A stretch of 64,000 bases of DNA from SHZI01 sp041396045 (GTDB taxonomy: Bacteria > Pseudomonadota > Gammaproteobacteria > Steroidobacterales > GCA-2729495): NCBI GenBank assembly GCA_041396045.1, contig JAWKZI010000016.1, forward strand, positions 1-64,000. Reading direction: 5' to 3'. Below, piece by piece: positions 54,149 through 63,892 of this stretch; within the stretch, counting starts at the first letter, position 1; the number at the start of each line of letters is the position of its first letter. The position numbers were made by a program, and so were the translations under genes. Under the pieces are notes generated by a model. It made no database searches and was not told the DNA's origin. It saw only the letters and a program-made list of their open reading frames with translations.

Positions 54149-56104
54149 TCAGGGCCGCGCAGGCTCGGTGCCGGGCACAGCCACGGTCTCACGAGCCCGG
54201 ACCCGATACCGCCGGTCGGTGGCGGCGAGCAGGCCGCCAAGCGCCATCACGATGGCGCCCAGCCAGATAAACCGTACCAGTGGTTTGTACTGCAAGCGGA
54301 CGCTCCAGGCGCCACCACCCAGTTCATCACCCAGAGCGACGAAAATATCCCGCGACCAGCCAGCATCGATTCCTGCCTCGGTCATCGGCGATGTCTGCAC
54401 GGCATAGGTTCGCTTTTCAGGATACAGCGTCCTGATTTTCCGGCCGTCACGGCTCACCACAATTTCTCCGCGTAGTGCCTGATAATTTGGACCGCTGACC
54501 GGATGTGTGCCGTTAAAGACAATTTCGTAGTCCCCTACCCGCGCCGTTTCTCCAGGCACGATGCGCTGGTCCTCCGCCAGACCGAACGATGAGGTCACCG
54601 CAATACCGAGCACACACAAGCCCAGGCCGAGGTGGGCCACACTCATGCCCCAGGCACTGCGTGTGACGAGTGGGCCACGCCCGACCAAACCTCGTATCGG
54701 GTCGAGTAGTGCCGAGAGGATCAGCCAGGCTGCAGCAGCAACACCAACGATCGTGAGCACCGAACCACCACCGTAAACGACCAGCGGCACGACCAGCCCA
54801 GCGAGCACGGCCAGCACAGCGATTACACGCAATTTCCGGCCCACATCTGCAGCATTCGCGCTACGCCACGCGGTGTGCATGCCAATACCGGTCGCAATCA
54901 ACAGCGGAATCATCGGAAACAGGAACGCGGTGTCGAAGTACGGTGGCCCCACGGAAATCTTGTCGTTACGCACGGCATCGATCACCAGCGGATACAGCGT
55001 GCCGATGAACACCAGGCCGGCGGCAATGCACAACAGAATATTGTTGATCAGCAAAAAGCTCTCGCGAGAAAAAGCCTTGAAGCCAACGGCGCGATCAAGT
55101 GATGGCGCCCGCCATGCATACAGACTCAGCGCGGAACCAATGACCAGACCCAAAAACGTCAGGATAAATATGCCCCGGCTTGGATCAGACGCAAATGCAT
55201 GCACCGATACCAGTACGCCGGATCGCACCAGAAAGGTGCCCACCAGACTCAATGAAAAAGCAGCGACGGCCAGCAGCAGTGTCGACCCTTTGAAGATGCC
55301 ACGCTTCTCCGTCACCGCCAGCGAATGTATCAACGCTGTACCCACGAGCCACGGCATGAACGATGCGTTCTCGACCGGATCCCAGAACCACCAGCCACCC
55401 CAGCCCAGTTCGTAATACGCCCACCAACTGCCCAGAGCGATGCCCACGGTGAGGAACACCCACGCCGAGATCGTCCACGGCCGTGCCCAGCGCACCCAGG
55501 CCTGGTCGACACGCCCTGCCAGCATAGCGGCGACAGCAAATGAAAAGGCCACCGAAAAGCCGACGTAACCCATGTACAACATGGGTGGATGCAGCGCCAT
55601 CGCCGGATCCTGCAGCAAGGGATTCAGGTCATTGCCGTCGAAGGGAATCGGGCTCAGACGAAGGAAGGGGTTCGAGGTAAAGATAATGAAGGACAGAAAC
55701 CCCACACTGATGGCACCCATGACGCCAACAATGCGTGAAGAAATCTCCTTGGGCAGGCCGCCGCTGCCAGCAATGACGGCGGTGGTCCAGATCGAGAGCA
55801 CCAGCACCCACAACAACAGCGAGCCCTCGTGGCCACCCCAGACAGCAGCAAAGCGGTAGAGATCCGGCAGCTTGCTGTTCGAATTGCTGGCTACGTACAG
55901 CAGTGAAAAGTCGTTACTCCAGAAGCTCCAGGCCAGCAGTCCGAAAGCACCTGCGACAAAAACCATCTGCCCGGCAGCGGCCATCGGCCCGACGGCCATC
56001 AGCCCGGCACGCCCGCGTTGGGCACCAACCAGCGGAAACACTGCCTGGCAGACGGCCAGGCACAACGCCAGGATCAGACATAGCTGGCCAAGTTCAGGAA
56101 TCAT
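54149..56104 (-). CDS. ccmF: Haem lyase CcmF
   Basis: The 651-residue protein has about 14 helices and the tryptophan-rich WWD block: GSWWAYYELGWGGWWFWDPV near residue 220, followed by ENASFMPWLVGTAL. Conserved histidines near residues 170 (ALHPPMLYMGY) and 260 fit haem b and haem c ligands. It transfers haem from CcmE to apocytochrome c. ATG overlaps the ccmE stop by ATGA. Confidence 0.96.
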   Translation of the reverse strand: MIPELGQLCLILALCLAVCQAVFPLVGAQRGRAGLMAVGPMAAAGQMVFVAGAFGLLAWSFWSNDFSLLYVASNSNSKLPDLYRFAAVWGGHEGSLLLWVLVLSIWTTAVIAGSGGLPKEISSRIVGVMGAISVGFLSFIIFTSNPFLRLSPIPFDGNDLNPLLQDPAMALHPPMLYMGYVGFSVAFSFAVAAMLAGRVDQAWVRWARPWTISAWVFLTVGIALGSWWAYYELGWGGWWFWDPVENASFMPWLVGTALIHSLAVTEKRGIFKGSTLLLAVAAFSLSLVGTFLVRSGVLVSVHAFASDPSRGIFILTFLGLVIGSALSLYAWRAPSLDRAVGFKAFSRESFLLINNILLCIAAGLVFIGTLYPLVIDAVRNDKISVGPPYFDTAFLFPMIPLLIATGIGMHTAWRSANAADVGRKLRVIAVLAVLAGLVVPLVVYGGGSVLTIVGVAAAAWLILSALLDPIRGLVGRGPLVTRSAWGMSVAHLGLGLCVLGIAVTSSFGLAEDQRIVPGETARVGDYEIVFNGTHPVSGPNYQALRGEIVVSRDGRKIRTLYPEKRTYAVQTSPMTEAGIDAGWSRDIFVALGDELGGGAWSVRLQYKPLVRFIWLGAIVMALGGLLAATDRRYRVRARETVAVPGTEPARP

Positions 56105-56574
56105 GGTGTATATCCTGCGGTACCCGAAGTGGTGGGCATCGACCGAGGCTGGCTCCCCTGCTTGGCAAGTGCGTCGGCCAGTTCCGGTGGCATGTATTTC
56201 TCGTCGTGCTTGGCCAATACTTCCTCGGCCCTGAATGTACCGTTCGGTTCAAGTTGGCCCCTGGCGATAACACCCTGCCCTTCCCTGAACAGATCCGGCA
56301 ACACGCCTGAATAGACCACGGTGAGTTTGTGCTCATTGTCGGTAACGTCAAACCGTACTTCCATGTCACCTTCTTCCCGCCGCATGCTGCCTTCTTCCAC
56401 CATGCCGCCAAGGCGAAACATCTTGCCCGCTGGTGGTTCACCAGCCAGAACCTTGGATGGCGTATAGAAATACAGCAGGTTTTCCTGAAATGCCCGCAGT
56501 GACAGTGCCACAGCCCCCGTTACTCCCACGAGGACCAGGCCGACTACCAGCATGCGTTGACGTCGGGGTGTCAT
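56101..56574 (-). CDS. ccmE: Haem chaperone CcmE
   Basis: The 157-residue protein has an N-terminal anchor and an OB-fold domain. The haem-binding histidine is His123 in LAKHDEKYMPPE, with Tyr127 downstream, as in the HxxxY type. It holds haem covalently on the way to CcmF. The C-terminal tail is short and flexible. The start overlaps the ccmD stop by one base (TGATG). Confidence 0.96.
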   Translation of the reverse strand: MTPRRQRMLVVGLVLVGVTGAVALSLRAFQENLLYFYTPSKVLAGEPPAGKMFRLGGMVEEGSMRREEGDMEVRFDVTDNEHKLTVVYSGVLPDLFREGQGVIARGQLEPNGTFRAEEVLAKHDEKYMPPELADALAKQGSQPRSMPTTSGTAGYTP

Positions 56575-56762
56575 CAGAGTTTCTCCGTTACAGTTTTCTG
56601 GCTAATCGTCGACCGGCGTTGCAACTGTTGCTGCATCCGACGCTTCACCCGACGGAGTCGCCCCCGTACTGCGACGATATTTCCAACAATGACGAGTGTG
56701 GTTACACCATAAGCCACCAGCAGGTAAACAACATAGGGACTTGTCACCAGAGTTCCACTCAT
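56574..56762 (-). CDS. ccmD: Haem exporter protein CcmD
   Basis: A 62-residue single-helix protein (YVVYLLVAYGVTTLVIVGNI) with a basic tail (RGRLRRVKRRMQQQLQRR). Tiny CcmD helps release holo-CcmE from CcmABC. It overlaps the ends of both neighbours by one or a few bases. Confidence 0.88.
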   Translation of the reverse strand: MSGTLVTSPYVVYLLVAYGVTTLVIVGNIVAVRGRLRRVKRRMQQQLQRRSTISQKTVTEKL

Positions 56763-57535
56763 CAGCGTGCACTCACGGCATTTACCGGGCCGTCGGCTTC
56801 AGCACCACGCAAGATATCCTGCGCCCAGCGCGAATGAAATTCCCGCTCCAGCACCTCTGACTGCACGCGGGCCGCCAGAATTCCCAGGAAAAACAGCGTG
56901 AAGGCCAGAATCATGACGAGCAAGGGCCACAACATGTCGCCGGATATCGATGGGACCTCCAGCTTGGAAAGGGTCGGACCCTGGTGCAGGCTGGCCCACC
57001 AGATCACCGAGAAATGGATGATGGGCACATTGACCACGCCGGCAATGGCCAGAATGGCACTGGCACGATCAGCCTGGGCCAGATTTTCAAATGCCCCGCG
57101 TAACCCCATGTAACCGAAATACAGGAACAACAGAATCAGTTCGGATGTGAGCCGCGGATCCCATTCCCAATACGTTCCCCACATCGGCTTGCCCCACACG
57201 GCGCCGGTCAGCAATGCGGCAAACGTGAAAGAGGCACCGATCGGTGCACAACTGGCGGCTACCGCATGCGCAAGCTTCATGCGCCAGATCAGGCCGATGG
57301 CACCGGCCACCGCCATCGTGACGTAGATCATCATCGACAGGTAAGCGCTGGGAACATGCACGTATATAATTCGAAATGCGTCGCCCTGCTGATAGTCGGG
57401 CGGCGCCAGAAACAGCCCACCCCACGTGGCGAGCAGCATCAGTGCAATCGCCGGTATCAGAAACCAGCGACTGAGGGCGCCCGCCAGCGCGTAAAAGTGC
57501 GGCGGCGACGCCAGTCTGTAAAACCAGGTCCACAT
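56762..57535 (-). CDS. ccmC: Haem exporter protein CcmC
   Basis: The ATG at 57535 gives 257 residues and the usual start MWTWFYRLASPPHFYALAG; the open frame reaches a GTG at 57574. The WWD-like block is WGKPMWGTYWEWDPRLTSEL near residue 120, with conserved histidines in YVHVPSAYLSM and IHFSVIWWASLHQG. CcmC loads haem onto CcmE. AGGA precedes the ATG. Confidence 0.95.
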   Translation of the reverse strand: MWTWFYRLASPPHFYALAGALSRWFLIPAIALMLLATWGGLFLAPPDYQQGDAFRIIYVHVPSAYLSMMIYVTMAVAGAIGLIWRMKLAHAVAASCAPIGASFTFAALLTGAVWGKPMWGTYWEWDPRLTSELILLFLYFGYMGLRGAFENLAQADRASAILAIAGVVNVPIIHFSVIWWASLHQGPTLSKLEVPSISGDMLWPLLVMILAFTLFFLGILAARVQSEVLEREFHSRWAQDILRGAEADGPVNAVSAR

Positions 57536-57563
57536 TCTTCCAAGTCCTCGATCAACCTGCTCG

Positions 57564-58238
57564 TTAGTCCGCACTTACGCGGACGGCTCCGGCAGCCACT
57601 ACGGGGGCCAGGCTGACTGCCAGAAGCAGCAGCGCGCCCATCAGGTAGATGGGACCCGTCGGGTTCTCGCCGGCCAGGGCGAGGTCGGTAGCTCGCGCAC
57701 CGAGTATCGGTACCGGCAACATCATCGGAGCCACGATGAATGCCAGCAGTACGCCGGATCCCCGCAGACCGGCCGTCAGAGCTGCGCCAATCGAACCCAC
57801 CAAACTCAAAGTCGGCGTGCCGAGCAGCAGAGTCAGGGTCAAAATACCGAGTGCCGAAGCAGGCAAATGGTAGGTGATTGCCAGCACCGGCGCCACGACT
57901 ACGACCGGAATACCGGTGATCAGCCAGTGAGCCGTTATCTTGGCCAGCAGCATCCACCCCAGCGGATACGGCAGAGTCAGCAACTGTTCCAGCGTGCCGT
58001 CTTCCAGGTCCGAGCGAAAAAGCAGATGCAGCGATAACAGAGAAGCCAGCAATGCGGCTATCCAAAGCACACCGGGGGCAATCGCGCGCAGCGCTTCGGC
58101 CTTCGGGCTCAATGCCAGAGGAAACAGGGTGACGACCAGGATAAAGAACAGGGCCGAATTGGTGGCGTCAGTCCACCGACGCAGACCCACCCGGAGGTCA
58201 CGACCAAGGATGACTCCAAATAGTCTAAGCAGGCCCAT
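57564..58238 (-). CDS. ccmB: Haem exporter protein CcmB
   Basis: The start at ATG 58238 gives 224 residues with MGLLRLFGVILGRDLRVG, like other CcmB proteins; GTG 58271, overlapping the ccmA end, would add 11 residues. About six helices follow, with LFRSDLEDGTLEQLLTLPYP near residue 75 the family signature. It is the permease half of the CcmAB transporter that drives holo-CcmE release. Confidence 0.93.
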   Translation of the reverse strand: MGLLRLFGVILGRDLRVGLRRWTDATNSALFFILVVTLFPLALSPKAEALRAIAPGVLWIAALLASLLSLHLLFRSDLEDGTLEQLLTLPYPLGWMLLAKITAHWLITGIPVVVVAPVLAITYHLPASALGILTLTLLLGTPTLSLVGSIGAALTAGLRGSGVLLAFIVAPMMLPVPILGARATDLALAGENPTGPIYLMGALLLLAVSLAPVVAAGAVRVSAD

Positions 58239-58273
58239 ATCGGCCTGAGTACGTCCTGACGCGGATGTCACCG

Positions 58274-58909
58274 TCAGTTCACTCCCAGCGTCAGCCGCGT
58301 TACAGCACCACGGCCCAGGTCGAGTGCCTGGTGCGCAGCCACGACCAGCATGCCACCGCGTTGCAAGTGGGTGGCAATGACCTGCTCCAGAAGGTCACGA
58401 CCGGCCGTATCCAGGTTGGTCTGCGGTTCATCGAGCAGCCAGAGTTCGGTATCGGATAACAGCAGGCGCGCAAGCGACACCCGGCGTTTCTGGCCGGCGG
58501 AAAGTAGCCGAACCGGCAAAGTCGCGCAGTCACTGAGCCCGGTCGTCGCCAGAACCTCATCAATCCGTTCCGGGTCGCCCGAAAGCCGGGCATAGAAATT
58601 CAGATTTTCGTGCGCATTCAACTCTGGCTTCAGCGCCAGGCTGTGCCCGGAAAAGGCCAGCCGAAGCGCTGCCGTCCGTAGCGCCGCTTGCAGTGACCGG
58701 CTATTCCAGGTCACTGCGCCGCCGTCGGGAACCGTCAAGCCCGCCAGTACCCGCAACAAGGAGGTCTTGCCGGCGCCATTGGGTCCGTTGATCAGCAGGG
58801 CCTCACCCGGCCCCAGATTCAGGGAAAGTGCGTCGAACAGCAGCGTCGTTCCCCGCCACAACGTCAGTTCAGTGCCAGCCAGCAAGCGGGTCTCCACAGT
58901 CGCCACCAC
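58274..58909 (-). CDS. ccmA: Haem exporter ATP-binding protein CcmA
   Basis: A 211-residue ABC ATPase starting with GTG. GPNGAGKTSLLRVLAG near residue 42 is Walker A, LSAGQKRRVSLARLLL near residue 130 the signature, and ELWLLDEPQTNLD near residue 153 Walker B. ATP hydrolysis here is used to free haem-loaded CcmE. It opens the ccmABCDEFGHI operon. Confidence 0.95.
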   Translation of the reverse strand: MVATVETRLLAGTELTLWRGTTLLFDALSLNLGPGEALLINGPNGAGKTSLLRVLAGLTVPDGGAVTWNSRSLQAALRTAALRLAFSGHSLALKPELNAHENLNFYARLSGDPERIDEVLATTGLSDCATLPVRLLSAGQKRRVSLARLLLSDTELWLLDEPQTNLDTAGRDLLEQVIATHLQRGGMLVVAAHQALDLGRGAVTRLTLGVN

Positions 58910-58942
58910 TCTGGGCGGCGCGCCATACTCAATGATTATTCC

Positions 58943-58954
58943 ATTGTAAACAAT
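58943..58954. promoter_or_regulatory. Inverted repeat ATTGT-AA-ACAAT upstream of ccmA
   Basis: A perfect 12-bp palindromic element in an AT-rich patch 34 bp upstream of the ccmA start, in the 256-bp gap shared with the divergent AAA/FHA gene. It is placed like an operator or part of the ccm promoter. The regulator is not known. Nothing else was recognised in this gap. Confidence 0.3.
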
Positions 58955-59165
58955 TATCTAGAGCACTTTTCGGAAATTTCTCACGAGATTCCCCGAACCT
59001 GACCAAGTCGCTCCGGCGTTATCTTTACATAAGGAAAGACCCTGCCTAGACTCAGGGTGACGCATGCCACAATGCGCGACCAGTGTGGGTTATCGCTGAC
59101 ATCCGGTATCGGCCCCACACACAACAAGAAACCAGCCGGGGCAATACGCCCAATGGGGTTCTCAC

Positions 59166-60140
59166 ATGGCAGCACTGTTCGACAACGCGGCCCATAGCGA
59201 TTCGGCGCTGGCGGAAACGCTGCCCCCCTGCGCACCCTCTGTCATCGCCGCGCTCGCCTATTCGACCCGCTGCCTGCGCGGCCATCGACCGTTTGGCGTT
59301 ATCACTGGCACGGGCGTTGATCTGGCCAACCTGCTTGAACGCCTGACGGCGGACTGCCAGGCACGCGACGATCTGCATTTGATTCGAGTTGCATCGCCCA
59401 CCGACAGCGTGCAGGTATTTCTGTCGGATTGTCTGGCGCAACTTGGCTTTGAACTGCTACAGGCCGCTCTCGACGACCTGCACAACCTGCTGATCGTCTT
59501 TCTGCGACACGAAAGCGCACGCGGGCGGCGAACGGTTGCCATCATCGAGAGCACCGAACAATTCGGCCCGCGGGTCCTGGAATTCATGCAGACGCTGGTA
59601 AAGGTGCGCGGCGGAACTACACCGGCAATGACCTTCGTGCTAACCGGCTCCAGCAAGCTGCACCGGATTCTGGACTCACCCGGGATGGCGGGGCACCAAC
59701 AGTTCACGCGCGAACGCTTTGATCTGGATCGCTCGCTGATGTCCGTAGTGCCTGCCGCTGCCTTGCCAGGCGTCAACGGACCCGGATCGACAGCACGCCT
59801 ACTTGGCCAGCGCGCCGAGGTCACCACGGTGCAAAAGCGGAGTCTCATTGTCATGCTCGACGGCAAGATCGTCGAACGACGTGAGCTGGTGCCTGGACGG
59901 GTACTCATTGGCCGCAGCCCGAGCAGCAATCTGCGGCTCAACAGTCGCTATGTCAGCCGACACCATGCTGCGCTTGTGGTCACGCTGGACAAGGTATTGG
60001 TCGTCGACCTGCAAAGCACCAATGCCACGCTGGTGAATGGTCAGGAAACAGCCAGCCAGAAGCTGGAACACGGCGACATACTTGCCATCGGCAATTTCCG
60101 CGTGCGGTTCGACAGCCGCGTGCAGGTAACACCCGGCTAA
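59166..60140 (+). CDS. Degenerate AAA (ExeA-like) domain fused to FHA domain
   Basis: The 324-residue protein has an N-terminal half resembling the ExeA/TniB-type AAA fold: VITGTGVDLANLLERL near residue 45 stands where Walker A (GxxGxGKT) should be, RRTVAIIESTEQFGPRVLEFM near residue 120 replaces Walker B, and PAMTFVLTGSSKLHRIL near residue 155 resembles sensor 1. The lysine and threonine of the P-loop are missing, so ATP hydrolysis is doubtful. The C-terminus is an FHA domain (PGRVLIGRSPSSNLRL and RYVSRHHAALV near residues 243-270, then DLQSTNATLVNG), which binds phosphothreonine. It is divergent from ccmA and precedes FkbM and asnB. Confidence 0.8.
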   Translation: MAALFDNAAHSDSALAETLPPCAPSVIAALAYSTRCLRGHRPFGVITGTGVDLANLLERLTADCQARDDLHLIRVASPTDSVQVFLSDCLAQLGFELLQAALDDLHNLLIVFLRHESARGRRTVAIIESTEQFGPRVLEFMQTLVKVRGGTTPAMTFVLTGSSKLHRILDSPGMAGHQQFTRERFDLDRSLMSVVPAAALPGVNGPGSTARLLGQRAEVTTVQKRSLIVMLDGKIVERRELVPGRVLIGRSPSSNLRLNSRYVSRHHAALVVTLDKVLVVDLQSTNATLVNGQETASQKLEHGDILAIGNFRVRFDSRVQVTPG

Positions 60141-60186
60141 CGATCAGTCGTTGCAGTTCGCGACAGACCGTATACTGTCGCCCCAG

Positions 60187-60999
60187 ATGCAGCGAATCAG
60201 GAAAGTCCTTACCCGCCTCCGCAAAAAGCTGCGTTACCTCCGACTCGCCTTTGTGAATCTCGGGCCAGCTTCAGCACTCCGCTACTGGGCAAAAAAGCTG
60301 GTGCGCAACCGGGGGAGCAACACGCCGCGCCCATTGACGTCGAAGTATCTGGATCATCCCGTCTGCTTCCGGCCACGAACGACCGACCTGGCCGTTTTTC
60401 AGCAGATTTTTGTCGAGCGCGAATACGGCTGCCTGGACGATGTAACCGGACCCGATCTGGTTATCGATTGCGGCGCAAATGTCGGCTATTCGTCCGCCTA
60501 TTTCCTGTCACGATTTCCCGGCAGTGAGTTGATCGCGGTAGAACCCGATCCCGGCAATTTCAGATTGCTGTCCAAGAATCTTGCACCATATGGCGATCGT
60601 GTGACGCTGGTCGAGAGTGGCGTCTGGTCGCATCCGGCCCGCCTCTGCATCTCGGAGACCGGGTATGGAGGCGGCGGCGAATGGGGGGTGCAGGTTCGGG
60701 AATGCACATCGGATGCCGAACCCGGATTCCAGGCCGTGGATATCGAATCGCTCCTGGCGCGTTCCGGACGTCAGCGAATCTCGATCCTGAAGATTGATAT
60801 AGAAGGCGCCGAAGGCGTGGTGTTTGCCTCGAACTACCGGCACTGGCTGGACCGCGTGGACTGTCTGGTCATTGAATTGCATGACGATTCATCGTTCGGC
60901 AATTGCTCACAAATCTTTGCCCAGGCGATCGACGGCCAGAATTTCATAGTCAGCGAATGGGGCGAGCTCACCGTGTGCAAACGGCGTCTGACGGGCTGA
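60187..60999 (+). CDS. FkbM-family methyltransferase
   Basis: The start at ATG 60187 gives 270 residues; a TTG at 60151 is less likely. LVIDCGANVGYSSAYFLSRF near residue 94 is the SAM-binding loop, LIAVEPDPGNF near residue 117 is motif II, and SILKIDIEGAEGVVF near residue 198 is the FkbM signature. The N-terminus is very basic (IRKVLTRLRKKLRYLR). FkbM enzymes O-methylate sugars or natural products. It lies between the FHA gene and asnB, which suggests surface-glycan or lipid modification. Confidence 0.9.
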   Translation: MQRIRKVLTRLRKKLRYLRLAFVNLGPASALRYWAKKLVRNRGSNTPRPLTSKYLDHPVCFRPRTTDLAVFQQIFVEREYGCLDDVTGPDLVIDCGANVGYSSAYFLSRFPGSELIAVEPDPGNFRLLSKNLAPYGDRVTLVESGVWSHPARLCISETGYGGGGEWGVQVRECTSDAEPGFQAVDIESLLARSGRQRISILKIDIEGAEGVVFASNYRHWLDRVDCLVIELHDDSSFGNCSQIFAQAIDGQNFIVSEWGELTVCKRRLTG

Positions 61000-61020
61000 G
61001 CTGACGCTCGGGCACGCGAC

Positions 61021-62905
61021 ATGTGTGGAATCGCCGGAGTCAGCGCACGCTTGAGCCCACCCGCAATTGAAGAATTGCTGGTGCAGATGTCGGCATCCAT
61101 CCGGCATCGCGGACCCGACGCCGACGGCATCTGGATGGCACCGGACGGCACATCAGGTTTTGCTCATCGGCGACTCAGCATCATCGATCTCTCGACTGTC
61201 GCGAACCAGCCGATGACTTCGGCCAGCGGGCGTTACGTGCTGACCTTCAACGGCGAGATCTACAATTTTCAGACGCTGCGAAGCGAACTTCAGACGGCTG
61301 GCTATGCCTTCAAAACTCGATCAGACACCGAAGTCATCCTGGCCGGCATCGAAATCTGGGGTTTGCAGCAGTCACTGGAGCGGTTCATTGGCATGTTCGC
61401 CTTTGCCGTGTGGGACAGAAACACAAAAGCCGTCTACCTGGTACGCGACCGACTCGGCGTCAAGCCACTGTATTACGGCTTCAATGGTGGCCAGTGGGCC
61501 TTTGCGTCCGAGCTCAAGGCACTGGAGTCTGTCGATTTCCTGGATTTCTCCCTGTCTGCCACGGCCAGTTCGCTGTATTTGCGCTATGGCTATATACCAG
61601 CGCCCCACTCGATATATCGCGGCATACAAAAAGTACCGCCTGGCAGCATCGTCTGCTTTGCGACAGACGGGAGACAGCCCAGCATCACCAGGTACTGGGA
61701 CCTCATTTCGATTGCCGAGCAAGGTCAGAAAACACCCGCTGCAATCCAGCCGGATGAAGCTGTAGAGCGGCTCGAAGAACTGCTCAACGATGCGGTCAGA
61801 CTGCGCATGATCGCCGACGTACCACTCGGTGCCTTTCTGTCGGGCGGCATCGATTCAAGCACCATCGTCGCCATGATGCGTCGCCATTCCTCACGAAAAA
61901 TCCGTACGTTCACGATCGGCTTTCATGAGCCCAGCATGGACGAGGCCCCGTACGCGCGAGCGGTGGCAGAACATCTGGGTACCGAACATCACGAGTTGTA
62001 CATCGGACAGGCTGAACTGCTGCAGCATGTCGATGAAATCACGACGATTGCCGACGAGCCGTTTGCTGATGCATCGATTTTGCCGACCTGGCTGCTCAGC
62101 CGGCTCGCTGCTTCAGAAGTGAAAGTGGTGTTGTCGAGATGGCGGCGACGAGTTGTTTGCCGGATATTCCCACTATGAGCGTGCAGGCACCGAGCGCGAC
62201 AGTAGAAATGCCCGGTTGCCGCACGCACTGCGCCGCCTGATCGGTCGATCGCTGCACTGCAGAATGCCGGCGTCGGCAAACTGGCCCGCACCGGTGGGTC
62301 ACGCTGGTCCACCAGCAATCCACGCGCGATGCTGCTGCACTGGCAACGACCATCGAACATCCTGCGCAATGGTGAAGACGAAGACACCCGTGGGACGGTC
62401 GCCGGACTACTTCTGGAAGCCGACATCAGCAGTTACCTGATGTTGCGCGACACGACCCGGTACCTGCCAGACGACATACTGCACAAGGTGGACCGGGCAA
62501 CCATGGCCAGCAGTCTGGAGGCCCGCAATCCCCTGCTGGACCATCGTGTCGTCGAGTCTGCCTGGTAACTTCCCCATGCGATGAAGCATCGTGATGGGGT
62601 TGGCAAATGGCCGTTACGGCAACTGCTGGCAAAACACGTTCCTCGCAGCCTGATCGACCGGCCCAAGCATGGCTTCGGGGGTACCGGTATCGCGCTGGCT
62701 GAACGGTGAATTGCGCGACTGGGCCGAAGACCTGCTTGACAGCCGGGCAGCCAATGAAATAAAATATTCGCTGACGGCCCGAAGATTCGCCAAAGGCTGT
62801 GCGATATGGACGCGCCGGATATCTGCCAACAAGCGCGGCGGCAGCCACTTCTGGGATATTCTCGTTTATCTGAACTGGATCCGGCGCTCGCGCGCCATCT
62901 ACTGA
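61021..62905 (+). pseudogene. asnB: Glutamine-dependent asparagine synthetase-like (AsnB), C-terminal half broken
   Basis: The N-terminal class II glutaminase begins MCGIAGVSARL with Cys2, and the ATP-pyrophosphatase domain has FLSGGIDSSTIVAMM near residue 275. The intact frame ends at 62178, where GDGGDELFAGYSHY is displaced by a 2-base loss near 62140. Further frame changes lie near 62255 and 62682, and a TAA at 62566-62568 falls where other AsnB proteins have VEFAW-x-LP. The remaining pieces (LEARNPLLDHRVVESAW and WDILVYLNWIRRSRAIY) run to the stop at 62905 and complete about 628 residues, typical of exopolysaccharide-linked AsnB. It may be a real pseudogene or a poorly read region. Confidence 0.85.
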
Positions 62906-62906
62906 C

Positions 62907-63739
62907 TCAGATGCTGACCCGAGCCGAATCACCGGCCCCTGCTCCTGGCGATCGATCAGCTGGTACGACAAATCACCATACCACTGCGTCCGATCTGGCG
63001 CCGGTAGCAATTCCAGATCATCCCAGGCTGCCGCGGCGAATACGGCGTACGGTGAGTTTCGGAATCCGGGTTATCCAGTCGCTGAACACGCCCTGCTGAT
63101 CTTCGTATGGCACGAAACCCTGCAGCAGCAGGCGGTAAAAGAAGTCTTCATCCTGGCTGCCTGAGCCCCAATACTCATTGGAGAAGCCATTGGCCTGCAT
63201 GAACTGCTGCCTGCGCACCGAGATCGCGCCCGAGAAATAACAGCCGGTGAACTCAAGACCGGTCTGCCTGCGTCAGGCGCTTTATCGTCGTAACGGTTGT
63301 AGCGACAACCGTACTCCGCTCGGGATGCATAAGACATCGTGAAAAACAGAAATAGTCAGCATCGAGTCCGGCGACATCGACACCATTGATATTCTTGGCC
63401 CGGTTGAACAGCTTCCCCGGCTCCTGTTCAACAACGAAGATCCGGTAGTTGATCTGTTGTGTATCGAGCTGGCGATACAACATCGGCAGCAACCTGGCGA
63501 GATGGGTTTCACGATCGCGAAACGGTATCACCACGGCAAGGCTCTTATTCCGGTCAATCGAGAACGGCGCCCGTTCCAGCGTTGCAGAAGGACGTCCGGT
63601 GAAGATTGCCGGTCAGTTTGAGTCCCGCAACGGGCACCGGACTGAAGTGCTGACTGTGATCAATAAGATCCGCGAGAGGATCCACTGCAAGTCGGTGGCG
63701 CACCGGCAGGCGGTTCAACAGCCAGTCAGGTCCGATCAT
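62907..63739 (-). pseudogene. GT7-like (beta-1,4-galactosyltransferase type) glycosyltransferase, frameshifted
   Basis: On the minus strand, pieces of one protein of about 278 residues read MIGPDWLLNRLPVRHRLAV at the start, then VVIPFRDRETHLARLLPMLY, IFVVEQEPGKLFNRAKNING, DADYFCF and EYGCRYNRYDD, RRQQFMQANGFSNEYWG with SQDEDFFYRLLLQGF, and DLSYQLIDRQEQGPVIR. These are the hallmarks of the GT7 family, which adds galactose or related sugars. At least four frame changes separate the pieces. The stop is placed at 62907-62909, just 1 bp from the convergent asnB stop. It belongs to the same glycan locus. Confidence 0.78.
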
Positions 63740-63797
63740 TCAGTGCTCATTTCAGCAGCCGCGCCCCAGACGCTGGCGGCAATAATGGCGCCAAAAC

Positions 63798-63884
63798 TGG
63801 TGCCCGGGGCCGGACTTGAACCGGCACGGCCTTGCGGCCAACGGATTTTAAGTCCGTAGCGTCTACCGATTCCGCCACCCGGGC
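63798..63884 (-). tRNA. tRNA-Leu (anticodon UAA)
   Basis: The 87-nt gene includes an encoded CCA. The acceptor GCCCGGG pairs with CCCGGGC, the anticodon loop reads CTTAAAA with anticodon TAA, and the T-arm contains GGTTCAAGTCC. A long variable arm (TTGGCCGCAAGGCCGT) identifies it as a class II tRNA. It decodes UUA and UUG leucine codons. No integrase is seen next to it within the window. Confidence 0.96.
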
Positions 63885-63892
63885 CAAGCTGC

